Shown: positions 18,037 to 27,724, counted from the stretch's first letter. The stretch is 64,000 bases of DNA from Intestinibacter bartlettii (GCF_018917435.1 NZ_JAHLOQ010000009.1:1-64000), one strand, 5' to 3'. A program made the numbers and translations. The notes: a model not told the origin generated them from the letters alone.

Positions 18037-19023
18037 ATGCAAATGAAAGAAATAACATATAGAGAAGCCGTAAGAGAAGCTATGGTTGAAGAGATGAGAA
18101 AAGATGAAGATATTATCTTCCTAGGTGAAGATATCGGAATTTATGGAGGAGGATTTGGTGTTTCTACAGGAATGATAGAAGAATTCGGACCAGAAAGAAT
18201 CCTAGAAACTCCAATCTCAGAAGCAGCTATAGCAGGATGTGCGGCAGGAGCAGCAGCAACTGGATTAAGAACTATAATGGAAATTATGTTTAGTGACTTC
18301 ATAACAATAGCTATGGATGTAATAGTAAATCAAGCGGCAAAAATGAGATATATGTTTGGTGGAAAAGCTCAAGTTCCCATGGTAGTTAGATGTCCTGGAG
18401 GATCAGGAACAGGGGCAGCAGCACAACATTCACAAAGTTTAGAAGCATGGATGTGCCATATACCTGGAGTTAAAGTTGTTGCACCATCAACTCCAGCCGA
18501 TGCAAAAGGATTATTAAAAGCAGCGATAAGAGATAATAATCCAGTTATTTTCTACGAAAATAAACTATTATACAATACTACAGGGTTAGTTCCAACAGAA
18601 GATTATATAATAGAATTAGGCAAAGCTAATGTAAGAAGAACAGGTTCTGATATTACATTAATAACTTACGGTAGAATGTTGGAAAGATGTGAAATGGCAG
18701 CAGAAGCTTTAAAAGATGAAAATATAGATGTTGAAATAATAGATTTAAGAACTTTATATCCAATGGATAAAGATACAATAATAGAAAGTGTCTGTAAAAC
18801 AGGAAGAGCTTTAATAGTTCATGAAGCATCAAAAACAGGTGGATTAGGTGGAGAAATATCGGCATCAATAGTTGAAAGCAAAGCATTTGATTATTTAAAA
18901 GCACCAGTTAAGAGATTAGCAGGGAAAGATGTTCCAATACCATATAATCCAAAATTAGAGGCAGCCGTTGTACCAAATACTAATGAAATTATAGATACAA
19001 TAAAAGAGTTAGTTAATAGATAA
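18037..19023 (+). CDS. acoB: Pyruvate/acetoin dehydrogenase E1 component, beta subunit
   Basis: A 328-residue partner of AcoA with the transketolase pyrimidine-binding domain (ITYREAVREAM at the start, GEDIGIYGG, FSDFITIAMD) and the transketolase C domain (~200-320). The start at 18037 is ten bases after AGGAGG (18021-18026). A longer frame from 18016 would include the ribosome binding site. It forms an alpha2beta2 E1. The operon ends here with a strong terminator, so the lipoyl E2 (acoC) and the E3 (acoL) must be encoded elsewhere if a complete complex is made. Confidence 0.9.
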   Translation: MQMKEITYREAVREAMVEEMRKDEDIIFLGEDIGIYGGGFGVSTGMIEEFGPERILETPISEAAIAGCAAGAAATGLRTIMEIMFSDFITIAMDVIVNQAAKMRYMFGGKAQVPMVVRCPGGSGTGAAAQHSQSLEAWMCHIPGVKVVAPSTPADAKGLLKAAIRDNNPVIFYENKLLYNTTGLVPTEDYIIELGKANVRRTGSDITLITYGRMLERCEMAAEALKDENIDVEIIDLRTLYPMDKDTIIESVCKTGRALIVHEASKTGGLGGEISASIVESKAFDYLKAPVKRLAGKDVPIPYNPKLEAAVVPNTNEIIDTIKELVNR

Positions 19024-19035
19024 ATATAAATTTTA

Positions 19036-19085
19036 AAATAAAGATTTTTGATTCTGTAAAGGGTTAAAAATCTTTATTTATTTTG
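19036..19085 (+). terminator. Terminator after acoB
   Basis: AAATAAAGATTTTT (19036-19049) pairs with AAAAATCTTTATTT (19066-19079), then ATTTTG. Confidence 0.8.
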
Positions 19086-19153
19086 AATTAAAAAAATTAT
19101 ATATAAAAATATTCAAAAACAATAAAAATTTATTGAAAAACAATAAATATTCA

Positions 19154-19182
19154 TTGACATATATTTAAAATAGATATATTAT
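19154..19182 (+). promoter_or_regulatory. Candidate promoter in the acoB-ispD gap
   Basis: TTGACA, 17 bp, TATTAT. It lies about 240 bases before ispD and is the more upstream of two good promoters in a 404-bp gap. Confidence 0.6.
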
Positions 19183-19301
19183 TAGATTTATAAAATAAAA
19201 AGTGATTATTAAAGAAAATTTTGCACATAATATTCCTATTGTAACATGACAACAATGTTGAAATTTTATCTCAATTTTAGTGGATTAGGAATATAATTAA
19301 T

Positions 19302-19330
19302 TTGAAAAAAGTTTTTATTTTAACTATAAT
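19302..19330 (+). promoter_or_regulatory. Promoter for ispD
   Basis: TTGAAA, 17 bp, TATAAT, leaving a leader of about 90 nt. A small hairpin (GACCT 19365-19369 with AGGTC 19380-19384) followed by CTTTTA lies in this leader and could weakly attenuate. Confidence 0.7.
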
Positions 19331-19427
19331 GAATAAGGAATAAATATATACAAAAACTAATGAAGACCTGTAAGTTAAGAGGTCCTTTTATAACGCGTGG
19401 AAAATGAAAAATTCAAGAGGTGAAATT

Positions 19428-20144
19428 ATGAATAGTGTTGTTATTGTTGCTGCAGGAAGCGGAAGACGAATGAATCTAGACATAAATAAACAATATATAA
19501 AATTAGACGAAAAAGAAATGATAGCTCATACGATAGATGTTTTCTATAGCAATGAAAATATAGACGAAATAATTGTCTGTATAAGAGAAGAAGAGGAATA
19601 TTTTTTTGAGCATGAAATACTAGATAAATATGATTTTAGAGATATAAAAATAGCATATGGTGGCAAAGAAAGACAAGATTCTATTTATAATGGATTAAAA
19701 CAGTTAGATCCAAATAGCAATATTGTTTTAATACATGATGGAGCTAGACCATTCGTAAGTCATGCAATAATTAACGAAACTATAGAAGTTGCAAAACAAA
19801 AAAAGGCAGCTGTAGTAGGTGTTCCAGTTAGAGATACAATAAAGGTAGTTGAAAATGGTGTAGTTAAAAGCACACCAGCTAGAGAAACTTTATGGTCAGC
19901 TCAGACACCACAAACTTTTGACAAGGATTTAATAATAAAAGCATATCAAAATGCATATAAAAAGAATTTTTATGGAACAGATGATTCTATGTTAGTTGAG
20001 TTCTTAGGTCAAGAAGTTACAATGGTTTTAGGGTCTTATGAAAATATAAAAATTACTAATCCAGAAGATATCAATGTAGCAGAACAAATTCTAGATTTAA
20101 GAAAAAAGTCAAAAGTGGGCAAAAGAATGAAAAAAATAGGATAA
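19428..20144 (+). CDS. ispD: IspD, 2-C-methyl-D-erythritol 4-phosphate cytidylyltransferase
   Basis: A 238-residue enzyme of the MEP isoprenoid pathway that joins CTP and MEP to CDP-ME. The nucleotide-binding opening AAGSGRRM is at 8-15. The conserved LIHDGARPF and the VPVRDTIK stretch are present. The start at 19428 follows AAGAGGTG; an in-frame ATG at 19404 lies before that site. The next gene downstream on this strand is ispF, but 320 bases with a predicted hairpin RNA separate them, so they may not be one transcript. Confidence 0.95.
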   Translation: MNSVVIVAAGSGRRMNLDINKQYIKLDEKEMIAHTIDVFYSNENIDEIIVCIREEEEYFFEHEILDKYDFRDIKIAYGGKERQDSIYNGLKQLDPNSNIVLIHDGARPFVSHAIINETIEVAKQKKAAVVGVPVRDTIKVVENGVVKSTPARETLWSAQTPQTFDKDLIIKAYQNAYKKNFYGTDDSMLVEFLGQEVTMVLGSYENIKITNPEDINVAEQILDLRKKSKVGKRMKKIG

Positions 20145-20213
20145 TAATTTAGAATAGATTTTATATAATATAAAAAATTTATACAGCATATATTAATTTA
20201 CTGTGAAATAGAT

Positions 20214-20317
20214 GCAACGTATAGTGATAGAGAGGGTCTTTAATTGGGATAATAAACATTTTGGGTTTACACAATATATGAGGAGACAAAAATATTTATC
20301 ATGGTACGTTGCTTTTT
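20214..20317 (+). ncRNA. Candidate structured RNA with intrinsic terminator
   Basis: About 104 nt with five nested stems. The outer stem GCAACGTA (20214-20221) pairs with TACGTTGC (20305-20312). Then TGATA (20225-20229) pairs with TATCA (20297-20301), GTCT (20236-20239) with AGAC (20284-20287), ATTG (20243-20246) with CAAT (20272-20275), and TAAAC (20253-20257) with GTTTA (20265-20269). TTTTT follows at once. I do not recognise the family. It may be a small RNA, a riboswitch-like leader for ispF, or an elaborate terminator of ispD. The rest of the 320-bp gap is AT-rich. Confidence 0.5.
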
Positions 20318-20464
20318 AATGCTAATTTAAGTATTTTAATTAGATAAATATATAATAAATAGGATAATAATAAAGTACATAAATAAAAATAGAAAAATAT
20401 CAAAAATTATTATTTGTATATATTTTTGATATAACAAAAATATTTTGATTATAGGAGAATAAAT

Positions 20465-20947
20465 ATGAGAGTTGGGATAGGATATGATGTTCACAAATTA
20501 GTTGAAAATAGAAAGTTAATATTAGGTGGAGTTGAGATTAAGCATGAAAAGGGGCTTTTAGGACATTCAGATGCAGATGTATTAGTTCATGCAATAATGG
20601 ATTCAATTTTAGGGGCATTAGCTTTAGGAGATATCGGTAAGCACTTCCCAGATACAGATCCAAAATATAAGGGTGCAGATAGTATAAAGTTATTAGAATT
20701 TGTAAATAATCTAATAGAAAGTAAAGGTTATAAAGTAAACAATATAGATAGCATAATTATTGCACAAGCACCCAAAATGGCTCCACACATTTTAAAGATG
20801 AGAGAAAATGTAGCAAAGGCTATAAATACAGATATAGATTGCGTAAGTATAAAGGCAACAACAGAGGAAGGGCTTGGTTTCACGGGAAACAAAGAAGGAA
20901 TATCATGTCAAGCAATCTGTTCACTAATTAAAGTTGACAACAAATAA
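20465..20947 (+). CDS. ispF: IspF, 2-C-methyl-D-erythritol 2,4-cyclodiphosphate synthase
   Basis: A 160-residue trimeric enzyme that cyclises CDP-ME 2-phosphate and releases CMP. Metal ligands D8, H10 and H42 are visible in DVHKL and [15 protein letters not shown] and the C-terminal [10 protein letters not shown] signature are intact, and the length is standard. AGGAGAA precedes the ATG. Its substrate chain continues from IspD (19428) and IspE (58875), both in this window. Confidence 0.96.
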   Translation: MRVGIGYDVHKLVENRKLILGGVEIKHEKGLLGHSDADVLVHAIMDSILGALALGDIGKHFPDTDPKYKGADSIKLLEFVNNLIESKGYKVNNIDSIIIAQAPKMAPHILKMRENVAKAINTDIDCVSIKATTEEGLGFTGNKEGISCQAICSLIKVDNK

Positions 20948-21019
20948 TAAATAATATATTATAAAAGAGATTATGAAAATCATTGAAATATAACAAAGCA
21001 ACGATTAAGAAATAGTAAA

Positions 21020-21227
21020 AAATTTGAGTCTTTACAGAGAGGGAGCATTGGTGAGAGTTCCTATGATGATGTTTTTGAACCAGTCTTTTAGCATAAAAAC
21101 GGTAAAAAGTTTTTACGGTAGGGACCGTTATATCCCCATAAGAGAGCTTATTATTGTAAGCTAATTAGAGTGGTACCGCGGAAATATAACCTTTCGTCTC
21201 TTTTAATAGAGATGAAAGGTTTTTTTA
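21020..21227 (+). promoter_or_regulatory. T-box leader of proS
   Basis: The universal T-box core AGAGTGGTACCGCGG is at 21167-21181. A rho-independent terminator follows at 21188-21226 (AACCTTTCGTCTC pairing with GAGATGAAAGGTT, then T7). Stem I begins near the AGAGAGGGAGC at 21036-21046. The likely specifier triplet is CCT (21060-21062), a proline codon, which agrees with the downstream gene. Uncharged tRNA-Pro should stabilise the antiterminator. Confidence 0.93.
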
Positions 21228-21260
21228 ATACAGAAAAAAACTAAGGAGGAATAATCAGAA

Positions 21261-22976
21261 ATGAGAATGTCAAGAATGTTAATGCCAACATTAAAAGAAA
21301 TACCATCTGATGCAGAGATAACAAGTCATCAATTAATGCTTAGAGCAGGTATGATAAGAAAAATGGCATCAGGAATTTACAACCAATTACCAATGGGTAT
21401 AAGAGTCTTCAGAAAAGTAGAAGATATAATAAGAGAAGAAATGAATGCTAAAGGGGCACAAGAAATATCATGTGCACTATTAGTTCCTGCTGAGTTATGG
21501 CAAGAATCAGGAAGATGGGATGTTATGGGTCCTGAAATGTTCAGATTAAAAGATAGAAATGGTAGAGATTACTGTCTTGGACCAACACATGAAGAAACTT
21601 TCACACACATAGTAAGAAATGAAATAACTTCATACAAACAACTTCCACTAAACTTATATCAAATCGAAACTAAATTCAGAGATGAAAGAAGACCAAGATT
21701 TGGTGTTATGAGAACTAGAAACTTCACAATGAAAGATGCTTATAGCTTTGATGCTGACCAAGCAGGATTAGATAAATCATATGATGATATGTTTGATGCA
21801 TACACTAGAATATTTGCTAGATGTGAATTAGACAACAGTCCAGTTCAAGCAGATTCTGGTGCTATGGGTGGTTCTGCATCAGCAGAATTCATGGTTAAAT
21901 CAGAAGTTGGTGAAGATGAAATAGTATTCTGTAGTGGATGTGATTATGCTGCAAATATAGAAAAAGCAACTTCAGTTAACCACGAAGCATCAACTGAAGA
22001 AATGAAAGAAATGAGCGAAATAGAAACTCCAAACGTTCATACTATAGAAGAATTACAAGAGTTCTTCAAAATGGAAGCTGGACAATTTGCAAAAACATTA
22101 ATATACTATGCAGATGGAAAAACAGTAGCAGTAGTAGTTAGAGGAGACAGAGATGTTAATGAAACTAAAGTTGCTAATGCTATAGGTGGAGCTGTTGAAT
22201 TCGAACTTGCTAGTGAAGATACAATAAAAACAGTTACAGGTGCAGAAGTAGGATTTGCTGGACCAATAGGAATAAAAACTGATTACTTATTCATAGACCA
22301 AGAAATAGTTGACCAAAGAAATGTTATAATAGGTGCCAACAAAACTGGTTACCATATACAAAATGCTAACTTTGGTAGAGATTTTGAAGGTCAAGTTGGA
22401 GATTTCAGAAACGTTCAAGAAGGAGATAAATGTCCAAAATGTGGTCAACCACTTGAAATAATGAGAGGTGTTGAAGTTGGACACATATTCAAATTAGGAA
22501 CTAAATACTCTGAATCTATGGGAGCTACTTTCCTAGATCAAAACGGAAAATCTCAACCAATAATAATGGGATGCTACGGAATAGGTGTTGAAAGAACTGT
22601 TGCAGCTGTAATAGAACAACACCACGACGAAAACGGAATAATATGGCCATTAGCATTAGCTCCATACCATGTAGTAGTTGTTCCAGTTAACGTTAAAAAA
22701 GAAGAACACTTAGAAAATGCTGAAAAAATCTACAAAGAATTAGAAGCAGCTGGTGTAGAAGTTTTACTAGATGACAGAAACGAAAGAGCTGGATTCAAAT
22801 TCAAAGATTCTGATTTATTAGGTATACCAATGAGAATTACTGTTGGTAAAGATATAGTAGACGGAAAAGTTGAATTCAAATTAAGAAAAGAAGCTGACAA
22901 AGAAATAATATCTGTTGATGAAGTATTAGATAGAGTAAAAGCTGAATTTGCAAAAAACAACGTAAAATTAGGATAA
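21261..22976 (+). CDS. proS: Prolyl-tRNA synthetase, bacterial type
   Basis: A 571-residue class II synthetase. The motif 2 region is seen at [16 protein letters not shown] through [18 protein letters not shown] (about 112-153). An editing insertion domain spans ~225-400. The motif 3 GIGVERT and the anticodon-binding C-terminal domain (~470-570) follow. Length and the inserted editing domain place it in the bacterial group that can clear misacylated Ala-tRNA-Pro. Strong AAGGAGGAA lies before the ATG. It is controlled by the T-box leader immediately upstream and uses more C-ending codons than most neighbours, which suggests high expression. Confidence 0.97.
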   Translation: MRMSRMLMPTLKEIPSDAEITSHQLMLRAGMIRKMASGIYNQLPMGIRVFRKVEDIIREEMNAKGAQEISCALLVPAELWQESGRWDVMGPEMFRLKDRNGRDYCLGPTHEETFTHIVRNEITSYKQLPLNLYQIETKFRDERRPRFGVMRTRNFTMKDAYSFDADQAGLDKSYDDMFDAYTRIFARCELDNSPVQADSGAMGGSASAEFMVKSEVGEDEIVFCSGCDYAANIEKATSVNHEASTEEMKEMSEIETPNVHTIEELQEFFKMEAGQFAKTLIYYADGKTVAVVVRGDRDVNETKVANAIGGAVEFELASEDTIKTVTGAEVGFAGPIGIKTDYLFIDQEIVDQRNVIIGANKTGYHIQNANFGRDFEGQVGDFRNVQEGDKCPKCGQPLEIMRGVEVGHIFKLGTKYSESMGATFLDQNGKSQPIIMGCYGIGVERTVAAVIEQHHDENGIIWPLALAPYHVVVVPVNVKKEEHLENAEKIYKELEAAGVEVLLDDRNERAGFKFKDSDLLGIPMRITVGKDIVDGKVEFKLRKEADKEIISVDEVLDRVKAEFAKNNVKLG

Positions 22977-22990
22977 ATTAATCTAAAAAA

Positions 22991-23033
22991 TAAAGCTCAA
23001 TTACTTTATATTATAGGGATTGAGCTTTATAAT
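22991..23033 (+). terminator. Probable terminator after proS
   Basis: TAAAGCTCAAT (22991-23001) pairs with ATTGAGCTTTA (23019-23029). The T tract after it is short, so termination may be partial, allowing some read-through into gltX. Confidence 0.6.
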
Positions 23034-23117
23034 AGATAAAGTAGAATTTATAAATAATAGTATTGAAAATGATAGTGCATAATAAAATTATCATTATTCA
23101 AAAATAGGAGGTAAAAC

Positions 23118-24602
23118 ATGAGTGAAGTAAGAGTAAGATTTGCTCCAAGTCCAACAGGATTTGTACATATAGGTAGTTTAAGAACAGCTTTATATAACTA
23201 CTTATTTGCTAAAAAAATGGGCGGAAAATATATATTAAGAGTAGAAGACACTGATAGAACTAGATTAGTTGACGGTGCGATAGAAAACATGTTAAATGCT
23301 ATGAAATGGGCTGGCGTTAATCATGACGAAGGTGTTATGTTAGATGACAATGGAAATGTTGTTCAAAAAGGTGAATACGGACCATACATACAATCAGAAA
23401 GATTAGATATATATCAAAAATATATCAAAGAATTATTAGACAGTGGAAAAGCATACTACTGCTTCTGTACTAAAGAAAGATTAGACGAAGTAAGAGAAAA
23501 ACAAAAAGAAGCTGGTGAAACTCCAAGATACGATGGACACTGTAGAGATTTAACTCAAGAAGAAATAGATGCTAAAATAGCAGCTGGTGAACCATATGTA
23601 ATAAGATTAAGATTACCAGAAAATCATGTAATAAAATTCACTGACTTAGTTAGAGGAGAAACTGAATTCAACACTAACGATTTAGATGATCAAGTATTAA
23701 TAAAAACTGATGGTTTCCCAACTTACCACTTTGCAGTTGTAGTTGATGACCACCTAATGAAAATAACTCACGTAATAAGAGGGGAAGAATGGGTTTCTTC
23801 AACTCCAAAACACGTTTACTTATATGAAGCATTCGGATGGGAAGCTCCAAAATTCGTTCACTTACCAAACATACTTAATAAAGAAAAGAAAAAATTAAGT
23901 AAAAGACATGGTGACGTTGCAGTAGAAGACTTCAAGAAAAAAGGATACTTACCAGAAGGTCTAGTTAACTATGTTGCACTAGTTGGTTGGTCTCCAGAAG
24001 AAAATAAAGAAATATTCTCTATGGAAGAATTAGAGCAAGCATTCTCTATAGAAAGAGTTTCAAAAAGTGGTGGAGTATTTGACACAGAAAAATTAAACTG
24101 GGTTAACCAACACTACATGAAAGACGGAGATGATGATGTTTTAACTAAATTAGCTATACCATTCATCGTTGAAGCTGGATATGTAACTGCAGAAGAAGCA
24201 GAAGAAAAATACGATTTCTTAAAATTAATAGTTTCTTTATTAAAAGAAAAATTACACTATGTAAAAGAAATAACTGACCATATATCAATATTCTTTGGAG
24301 ATAAAGTTGAAGTTGAAACTGAAGAAGGTGCTGAATTCTTAAAAATGGAACACATACCTACTTTAGTTAATGCTTTAGAAGAAAAAATATCAGAAGTAGA
24401 TGTTTTAACTGAAGAAACAGTACAAGCTATATTAAAATCTATCCAAAAAGAATATAAAATAAAAGGTAAAAACCTATACATGGGTACTAGAATACCTCTT
24501 ACAGGACAAATGCATGGTGGAGATTTAGCTAAGACTATGGTTATATTAGGTAAAGATGTTTGTCTAAAAAGATTAGCATATGCTAAAGAAAATTTAATAT
24601 AA
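23118..24602 (+). CDS. gltX: Glutamyl-tRNA synthetase
   Basis: A 494-residue class I synthetase. The HIGH-type motif is HIGS at 17-20. The KMSKS-type motif is KLSKRHG near residue 258. Catalytic and helical anticodon-binding domains are both complete. In many Clostridia without GlnRS this enzyme also misacylates tRNA-Gln for amidation by GatCAB; that is inference here. AGGAGG lies eight bases before the ATG. It follows proS after 141 bases and ends in a strong terminator. Confidence 0.96.
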   Translation: MSEVRVRFAPSPTGFVHIGSLRTALYNYLFAKKMGGKYILRVEDTDRTRLVDGAIENMLNAMKWAGVNHDEGVMLDDNGNVVQKGEYGPYIQSERLDIYQKYIKELLDSGKAYYCFCTKERLDEVREKQKEAGETPRYDGHCRDLTQEEIDAKIAAGEPYVIRLRLPENHVIKFTDLVRGETEFNTNDLDDQVLIKTDGFPTYHFAVVVDDHLMKITHVIRGEEWVSSTPKHVYLYEAFGWEAPKFVHLPNILNKEKKKLSKRHGDVAVEDFKKKGYLPEGLVNYVALVGWSPEENKEIFSMEELEQAFSIERVSKSGGVFDTEKLNWVNQHYMKDGDDDVLTKLAIPFIVEAGYVTAEEAEEKYDFLKLIVSLLKEKLHYVKEITDHISIFFGDKVEVETEEGAEFLKMEHIPTLVNALEEKISEVDVLTEETVQAILKSIQKEYKIKGKNLYMGTRIPLTGQMHGGDLAKTMVILGKDVCLKRLAYAKENLI

Positions 24603-24618
24603 TTTAATTACTATAGAA

Positions 24619-24666
24619 TAAAAAAGATTCAAACATGAGATGTAATCTCTGTTTGGATCTTTTTTA
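24619..24666 (+). terminator. Terminator after gltX
   Basis: A long hairpin: AAAAAAGATTCAAACATGAGA pairs with the strand TCTCTGTTTGGATCTTTTTT with one bulge and one G-T pair, ending in a T run. Confidence 0.9.
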
Positions 24667-24684
24667 ATTTCCGACCTATTACCT

Positions 24685-24816
24685 TTAAGCAACGGAGATA
24701 CCTGAAGCGGTAGCGAAGGTATCTCGTTGGCGCCATGAGAGCAGCAAATTTTAAGCAACGGAGATACCTGAAGCGGTAGCGAAGGTATCTCGTTGGCGCC
24801 ATGAGCGCAGCGAATT
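24685..24816. repeat. Tandem GC-rich palindromic repeat, two 66-bp copies
   Basis: Two nearly identical units in direct orientation, 24685-24750 and 24751-24816, abut exactly. They differ at a few bases near their 3' ends (GAGAGCAGCAA versus GAGCGCAGCGAA). Each holds a hairpin: CAACGGAGATACCT pairs with AGGTATCTCGTTG with one bulged base, around a loop GAAGCGGTAGCGA. GGCGCC and ATGAG(A/C)GCAGC follow. They are close to 50% GC, far above the surroundings, and non-coding. The shape resembles REP or MITE-like elements. No other copy is in the window. Confidence 0.85.
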
Positions 24817-24988
24817 TTTTATGAAAAATATTAAAATTAAAACAAGAGCATATTAAATAAATTTTGTAATTTATACAAAAAAATATAACTATGAAAAAGT
24901 TCTTTAATTTGTTATTATATAGTGTATATGTTGAAGTAAATTAAGAGAATTTTACAAACTTAGATGACAAAAAAGGGAGAATATACTT

Positions 24989-25645
24989 ATGACAAAAAAT
25001 AACATAATGAAAACTATAAAAGAGTATTTTATCGTAACTATAGGTGTAATATTAGTAGCTTTTGGGCTTCAGTACTTCTATTCACCTAATGATATTGCAG
25101 GAGGGGGCTTAAGTGGTTTATCGCTAGTAATAAATCATTATGTGCCATCTTTATCATTAGGAACTTTAATATTCTTAGGAAACTTAATATTATTTGCAAT
25201 AGCATTTTTATTAATAGGTGGAGATTTTGGTGCTAAAACTATTTATGCAAGTTTTGCATTATCATTTGTAATGGATTTCATGGAAAAAGTGATGCATAGT
25301 CATGCACTTACAAATAACTTATTACTTGCAGTTATATGTGGGACTTTAATAATTGGAACAGGTCTTGCACTAGCATTTTCAATAAATGCATCTACTGGTG
25401 GAACAGATATATTAGCAAAAATATTAAATAAATACACTAGTTTTAATATAGGAAGAGCTTTATTAATAGTTGATTTATCTGTAGTAATATGTGGAGCTAT
25501 AACTTTTGGATTAAATAAAGGTTTATATTCATTACTTGCAGTAGTTATCAATGGATTATTAGTTGATAAAGTGATAGATATGATAGGTAAATATAAAGAA
25601 CAAAAGGCTGCAGAACAATCAGATAAAGAAGAAATAGCAGCTTAA
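24989..25645 (+). CDS. YitT-family membrane protein
   Basis: A 218-residue integral membrane protein with five or six hydrophobic helices and the family motif NDIAGGGLSGLSLVINHY (about 34-51), repeated later as INASTGGTDILAKIL. Most YitT proteins carry a C-terminal DUF2179 domain of ~80 residues. This one ends after the membrane part in a short charged tail, so it is the short form. Substrate and function of the family are unknown. GGGAG precedes the ATG. The gene is alone, between the GC-rich repeat and a bidirectional terminator. Confidence 0.85.
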   Translation: MTKNNIMKTIKEYFIVTIGVILVAFGLQYFYSPNDIAGGGLSGLSLVINHYVPSLSLGTLIFLGNLILFAIAFLLIGGDFGAKTIYASFALSFVMDFMEKVMHSHALTNNLLLAVICGTLIIGTGLALAFSINASTGGTDILAKILNKYTSFNIGRALLIVDLSVVICGAITFGLNKGLYSLLAVVINGLLVDKVIDMIGKYKEQKAAEQSDKEEIAA

Positions 25646-25658
25646 TAAAAAATAGATA

Positions 25659-25710
25659 AAAATAGTACCATAAAATATACTTTTAATTATTTTATGGTAC
25701 TATTTTTTTA
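25659..25710. terminator. Bidirectional terminator between convergent genes
   Basis: AAAATAGTACCATAAAAT (25659-25676) pairs with ATTTTATGGTACTATTTT (25689-25706), followed by TTTA on the plus side and preceded by A-rich sequence that serves the minus strand. Confidence 0.9.
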
Positions 25711-25719
25711 TTTTAAAGC

Positions 25720-27189
25720 CTATGCTAAAGCTTCTTCTTCATCTTGAGCAGCTAATTTTATTTCAGCTATTTTTTCTTGCACTTCTTTCATTTTTTCATC
25801 ATCTAATTCATAGAATTTCATAGCTATTAGTGAAGCTATCCAACCTAACATTGGCATTCCTATGTATAGAGAGATTGTTACCCAGAATATAGCTGGTGTA
25901 TATGCATCTCCAACTTGAGGCATTGAAGAAGTATATCCTATGTATGCAACAGCAAGACCAACTATAGTTACACCAAATGAAGATATCATTTTATCAACGA
26001 ATGAGAATAATGTTCCCATCATACCAGGTACATATCTTCCTGTTAAGTAAGTTTCATAGTCTGCACAGTCTGCTATCATTGGTATAACTATACCACCTGA
26101 TATAGAACCGAAACCTTTTCCTAAACACATTAGAGTTATCCAAAGAACAGTCATTATTCCGAAATTATCTAAAGATATTTTAGTTGGATCTCCGAATACT
26201 AATAAGGCGAATACACCTATATAAGTTAATATACTTAACCAAGTGAATCTAACTAAAGCCTTTTTAGAACCAAATTTAGATGCATATTTTGTTCCTATTA
26301 ATATCATTATAAATGATGGTATCATTGTTATCATAGACATTTTACCGTATAGAGCGAAGTTACCCATTACTATACCATATAACATTACCATAACAGTTGA
26401 GTTATTACCTGCTGTTTGCATTGCTAATTTATCAGTAGCAGCAGATACAACAAGCATTTGTAGAGGTCTATTTCCTTTTAAAACACTTACATAATCTCTA
26501 AATTTAACCTTTGGAGCTTTTTTGCCAGTTCCAAAGAATTCTATTCTGTCTTTAGACCATATACCAGTTACTGCTAATGCTGTTAATACACCTGCTATTA
26601 ATACGAATGTTAGTGAGAATTCTTGCATAGCTTGGAATGTAAAGCCGCCGTATTTAGGAGCTATATATCCAGATGCATATTGAGCACCACTAGCAAATAT
26701 GAATAAATTGTATATACTATCAAATCTAGTAAATAAAGGTCTTTGAGAAGGATCATTTGTTAAACAAGCTTGACCTGCTTTAGTACAAGCTGTTTGGAAT
26801 GTATATCCTATTATATATAAAGCATAAAATACTATAAATCCTGGCATTTTTAGGTTTTCTGGGAATAAGTGTAGAGTATTATACATTGTTAATATACTTA
26901 CTGCCATAATTGAATAACCTATAAGAATCATTGGTCTAAATTTACCAAATCTACCATTTGTTTTATCGATAATAAACCCTATGATTGGGTCTGTTATAGC
27001 ATCAAACATACGCATTGATGTTAGAAGAGATGATACTAATACTACTGATAATCCTACAACGCCTGTTGCGTAGTAAGAAACATACCCCATTAAAAGCATT
27101 ATTACATTTGTTGCTGTATTGTTGAATGCAAAACAGCCAATTTGCCAAGTCTTGGCACGGTTATAGTTGATTTGTTTTGAGTTTTCCAT
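25720..27189 (-). CDS. GPH-family sugar:cation symporter
   Basis: A 489-residue, 12-helix MFS-type carrier of the glycoside-pentoside-hexuronide family (MelB/XynP group). The family's N-terminal RMFDAITDPIIGFIIDKT (about 60-77), with the Asp residues that bind the cation, and GRFGKFRP are present. An acidic cytoplasmic tail (DDEKMKEVQEKIAEIK) ends the protein. These transporters import oligosaccharides, glycosides or glucuronides with Na+ or H+. No glycosidase lies beside it, so the substrate cannot be assigned. GGGGGA precedes the start. Two cre-like sites upstream suggest catabolite control. Confidence 0.88.
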   Translation of the reverse strand: MENSKQINYNRAKTWQIGCFAFNNTATNVIMLLMGYVSYYATGVVGLSVVLVSSLLTSMRMFDAITDPIIGFIIDKTNGRFGKFRPMILIGYSIMAVSILTMYNTLHLFPENLKMPGFIVFYALYIIGYTFQTACTKAGQACLTNDPSQRPLFTRFDSIYNLFIFASGAQYASGYIAPKYGGFTFQAMQEFSLTFVLIAGVLTALAVTGIWSKDRIEFFGTGKKAPKVKFRDYVSVLKGNRPLQMLVVSAATDKLAMQTAGNNSTVMVMLYGIVMGNFALYGKMSMITMIPSFIMILIGTKYASKFGSKKALVRFTWLSILTYIGVFALLVFGDPTKISLDNFGIMTVLWITLMCLGKGFGSISGGIVIPMIADCADYETYLTGRYVPGMMGTLFSFVDKMISSFGVTIVGLAVAYIGYTSSMPQVGDAYTPAIFWVTISLYIGMPMLGWIASLIAMKFYELDDEKMKEVQEKIAEIKLAAQDEEEALA

Positions 27190-27324
27190 ATTGTCCCCCT
27201 ATTATTGAAAAATTGTATTGATGCAAATCAGCTTTCCGAAATAAATTAATGCAAGAAAGTCTAGATAATTATAGTGATATAAATTTAACAAATGTAATGA
27301 AGATTGATCTTTTGTTTTAATGTA

Positions 27325-27338
27325 TAAAATCGTTTTCA
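27325..27338. promoter_or_regulatory. Candidate cre (CcpA) site
   Basis: Read on the minus strand, TGAAAACGATTTTA matches the cre consensus TGWAANCGNTNWCA with one mismatch. It lies 136 bases upstream of the GPH transporter start. The rest of the 535-bp gap is AT-rich apart from a second site and a terminator. Confidence 0.5.
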
Positions 27339-27534
27339 TGAGTTCGTTTAAAAAAATATATTGATAATAACTGAAATTTGATTTTATAGCACATAAAAAA
27401 TAGATAAATATTTAACATTAAATTGAAAAAAAATATACATACATTATATGTTTATTCTAAACTAAAACCTAATTTAATTTAGGAATTTTAATTTCCACAT
27501 CTTGTTATTAATAGTAGCAGGTTTGGAACTTGTA

Positions 27535-27548
27535 TGCAAGCGTTTTCT
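27535..27548. promoter_or_regulatory. Second candidate cre (CcpA) site
   Basis: TGCAAGCGTTTTCT matches the cre consensus except at the last base. It is about 345 bases upstream of the GPH gene and 120 bases past the terminator side of the APC permease gene. Confidence 0.5.
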
Positions 27549-27666
27549 AAATGAAATAAAATTTTTTATAAAATATTTTTATTTTTTTAAGTAAAGTAAT
27601 AATTCAAATTATAAGAATATGTAATATTATTGTCGATTATATATAATATATATTAAAAAATACAAT

Positions 27667-27698
27667 AAAAAAACCCAAGTATTATACTTGGGTTTTTT
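27667..27698 (-). terminator. Terminator of the APC permease gene
   Basis: AAAAAACCCAAGTAT pairs with ATACTTGGGTTTTTT around a minimal loop. On the minus strand it ends in a T run just after the permease stop codon, and it could work in both directions. Confidence 0.9.
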
Positions 27699-27724
27699 AT
27701 GATGACTTAGTCGCTACAAGTTAA

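Noticed and set aside
20214-20317. Second T-box leader (for ispF)
   Set aside because: There is no T-box core (TGGNACCGCG) and no specifier stem; the TGGTACG is part of the closing stem.
24685-24816. CRISPR array
   Set aside because: The two repeat copies abut directly with no spacers, and there are no cas genes.
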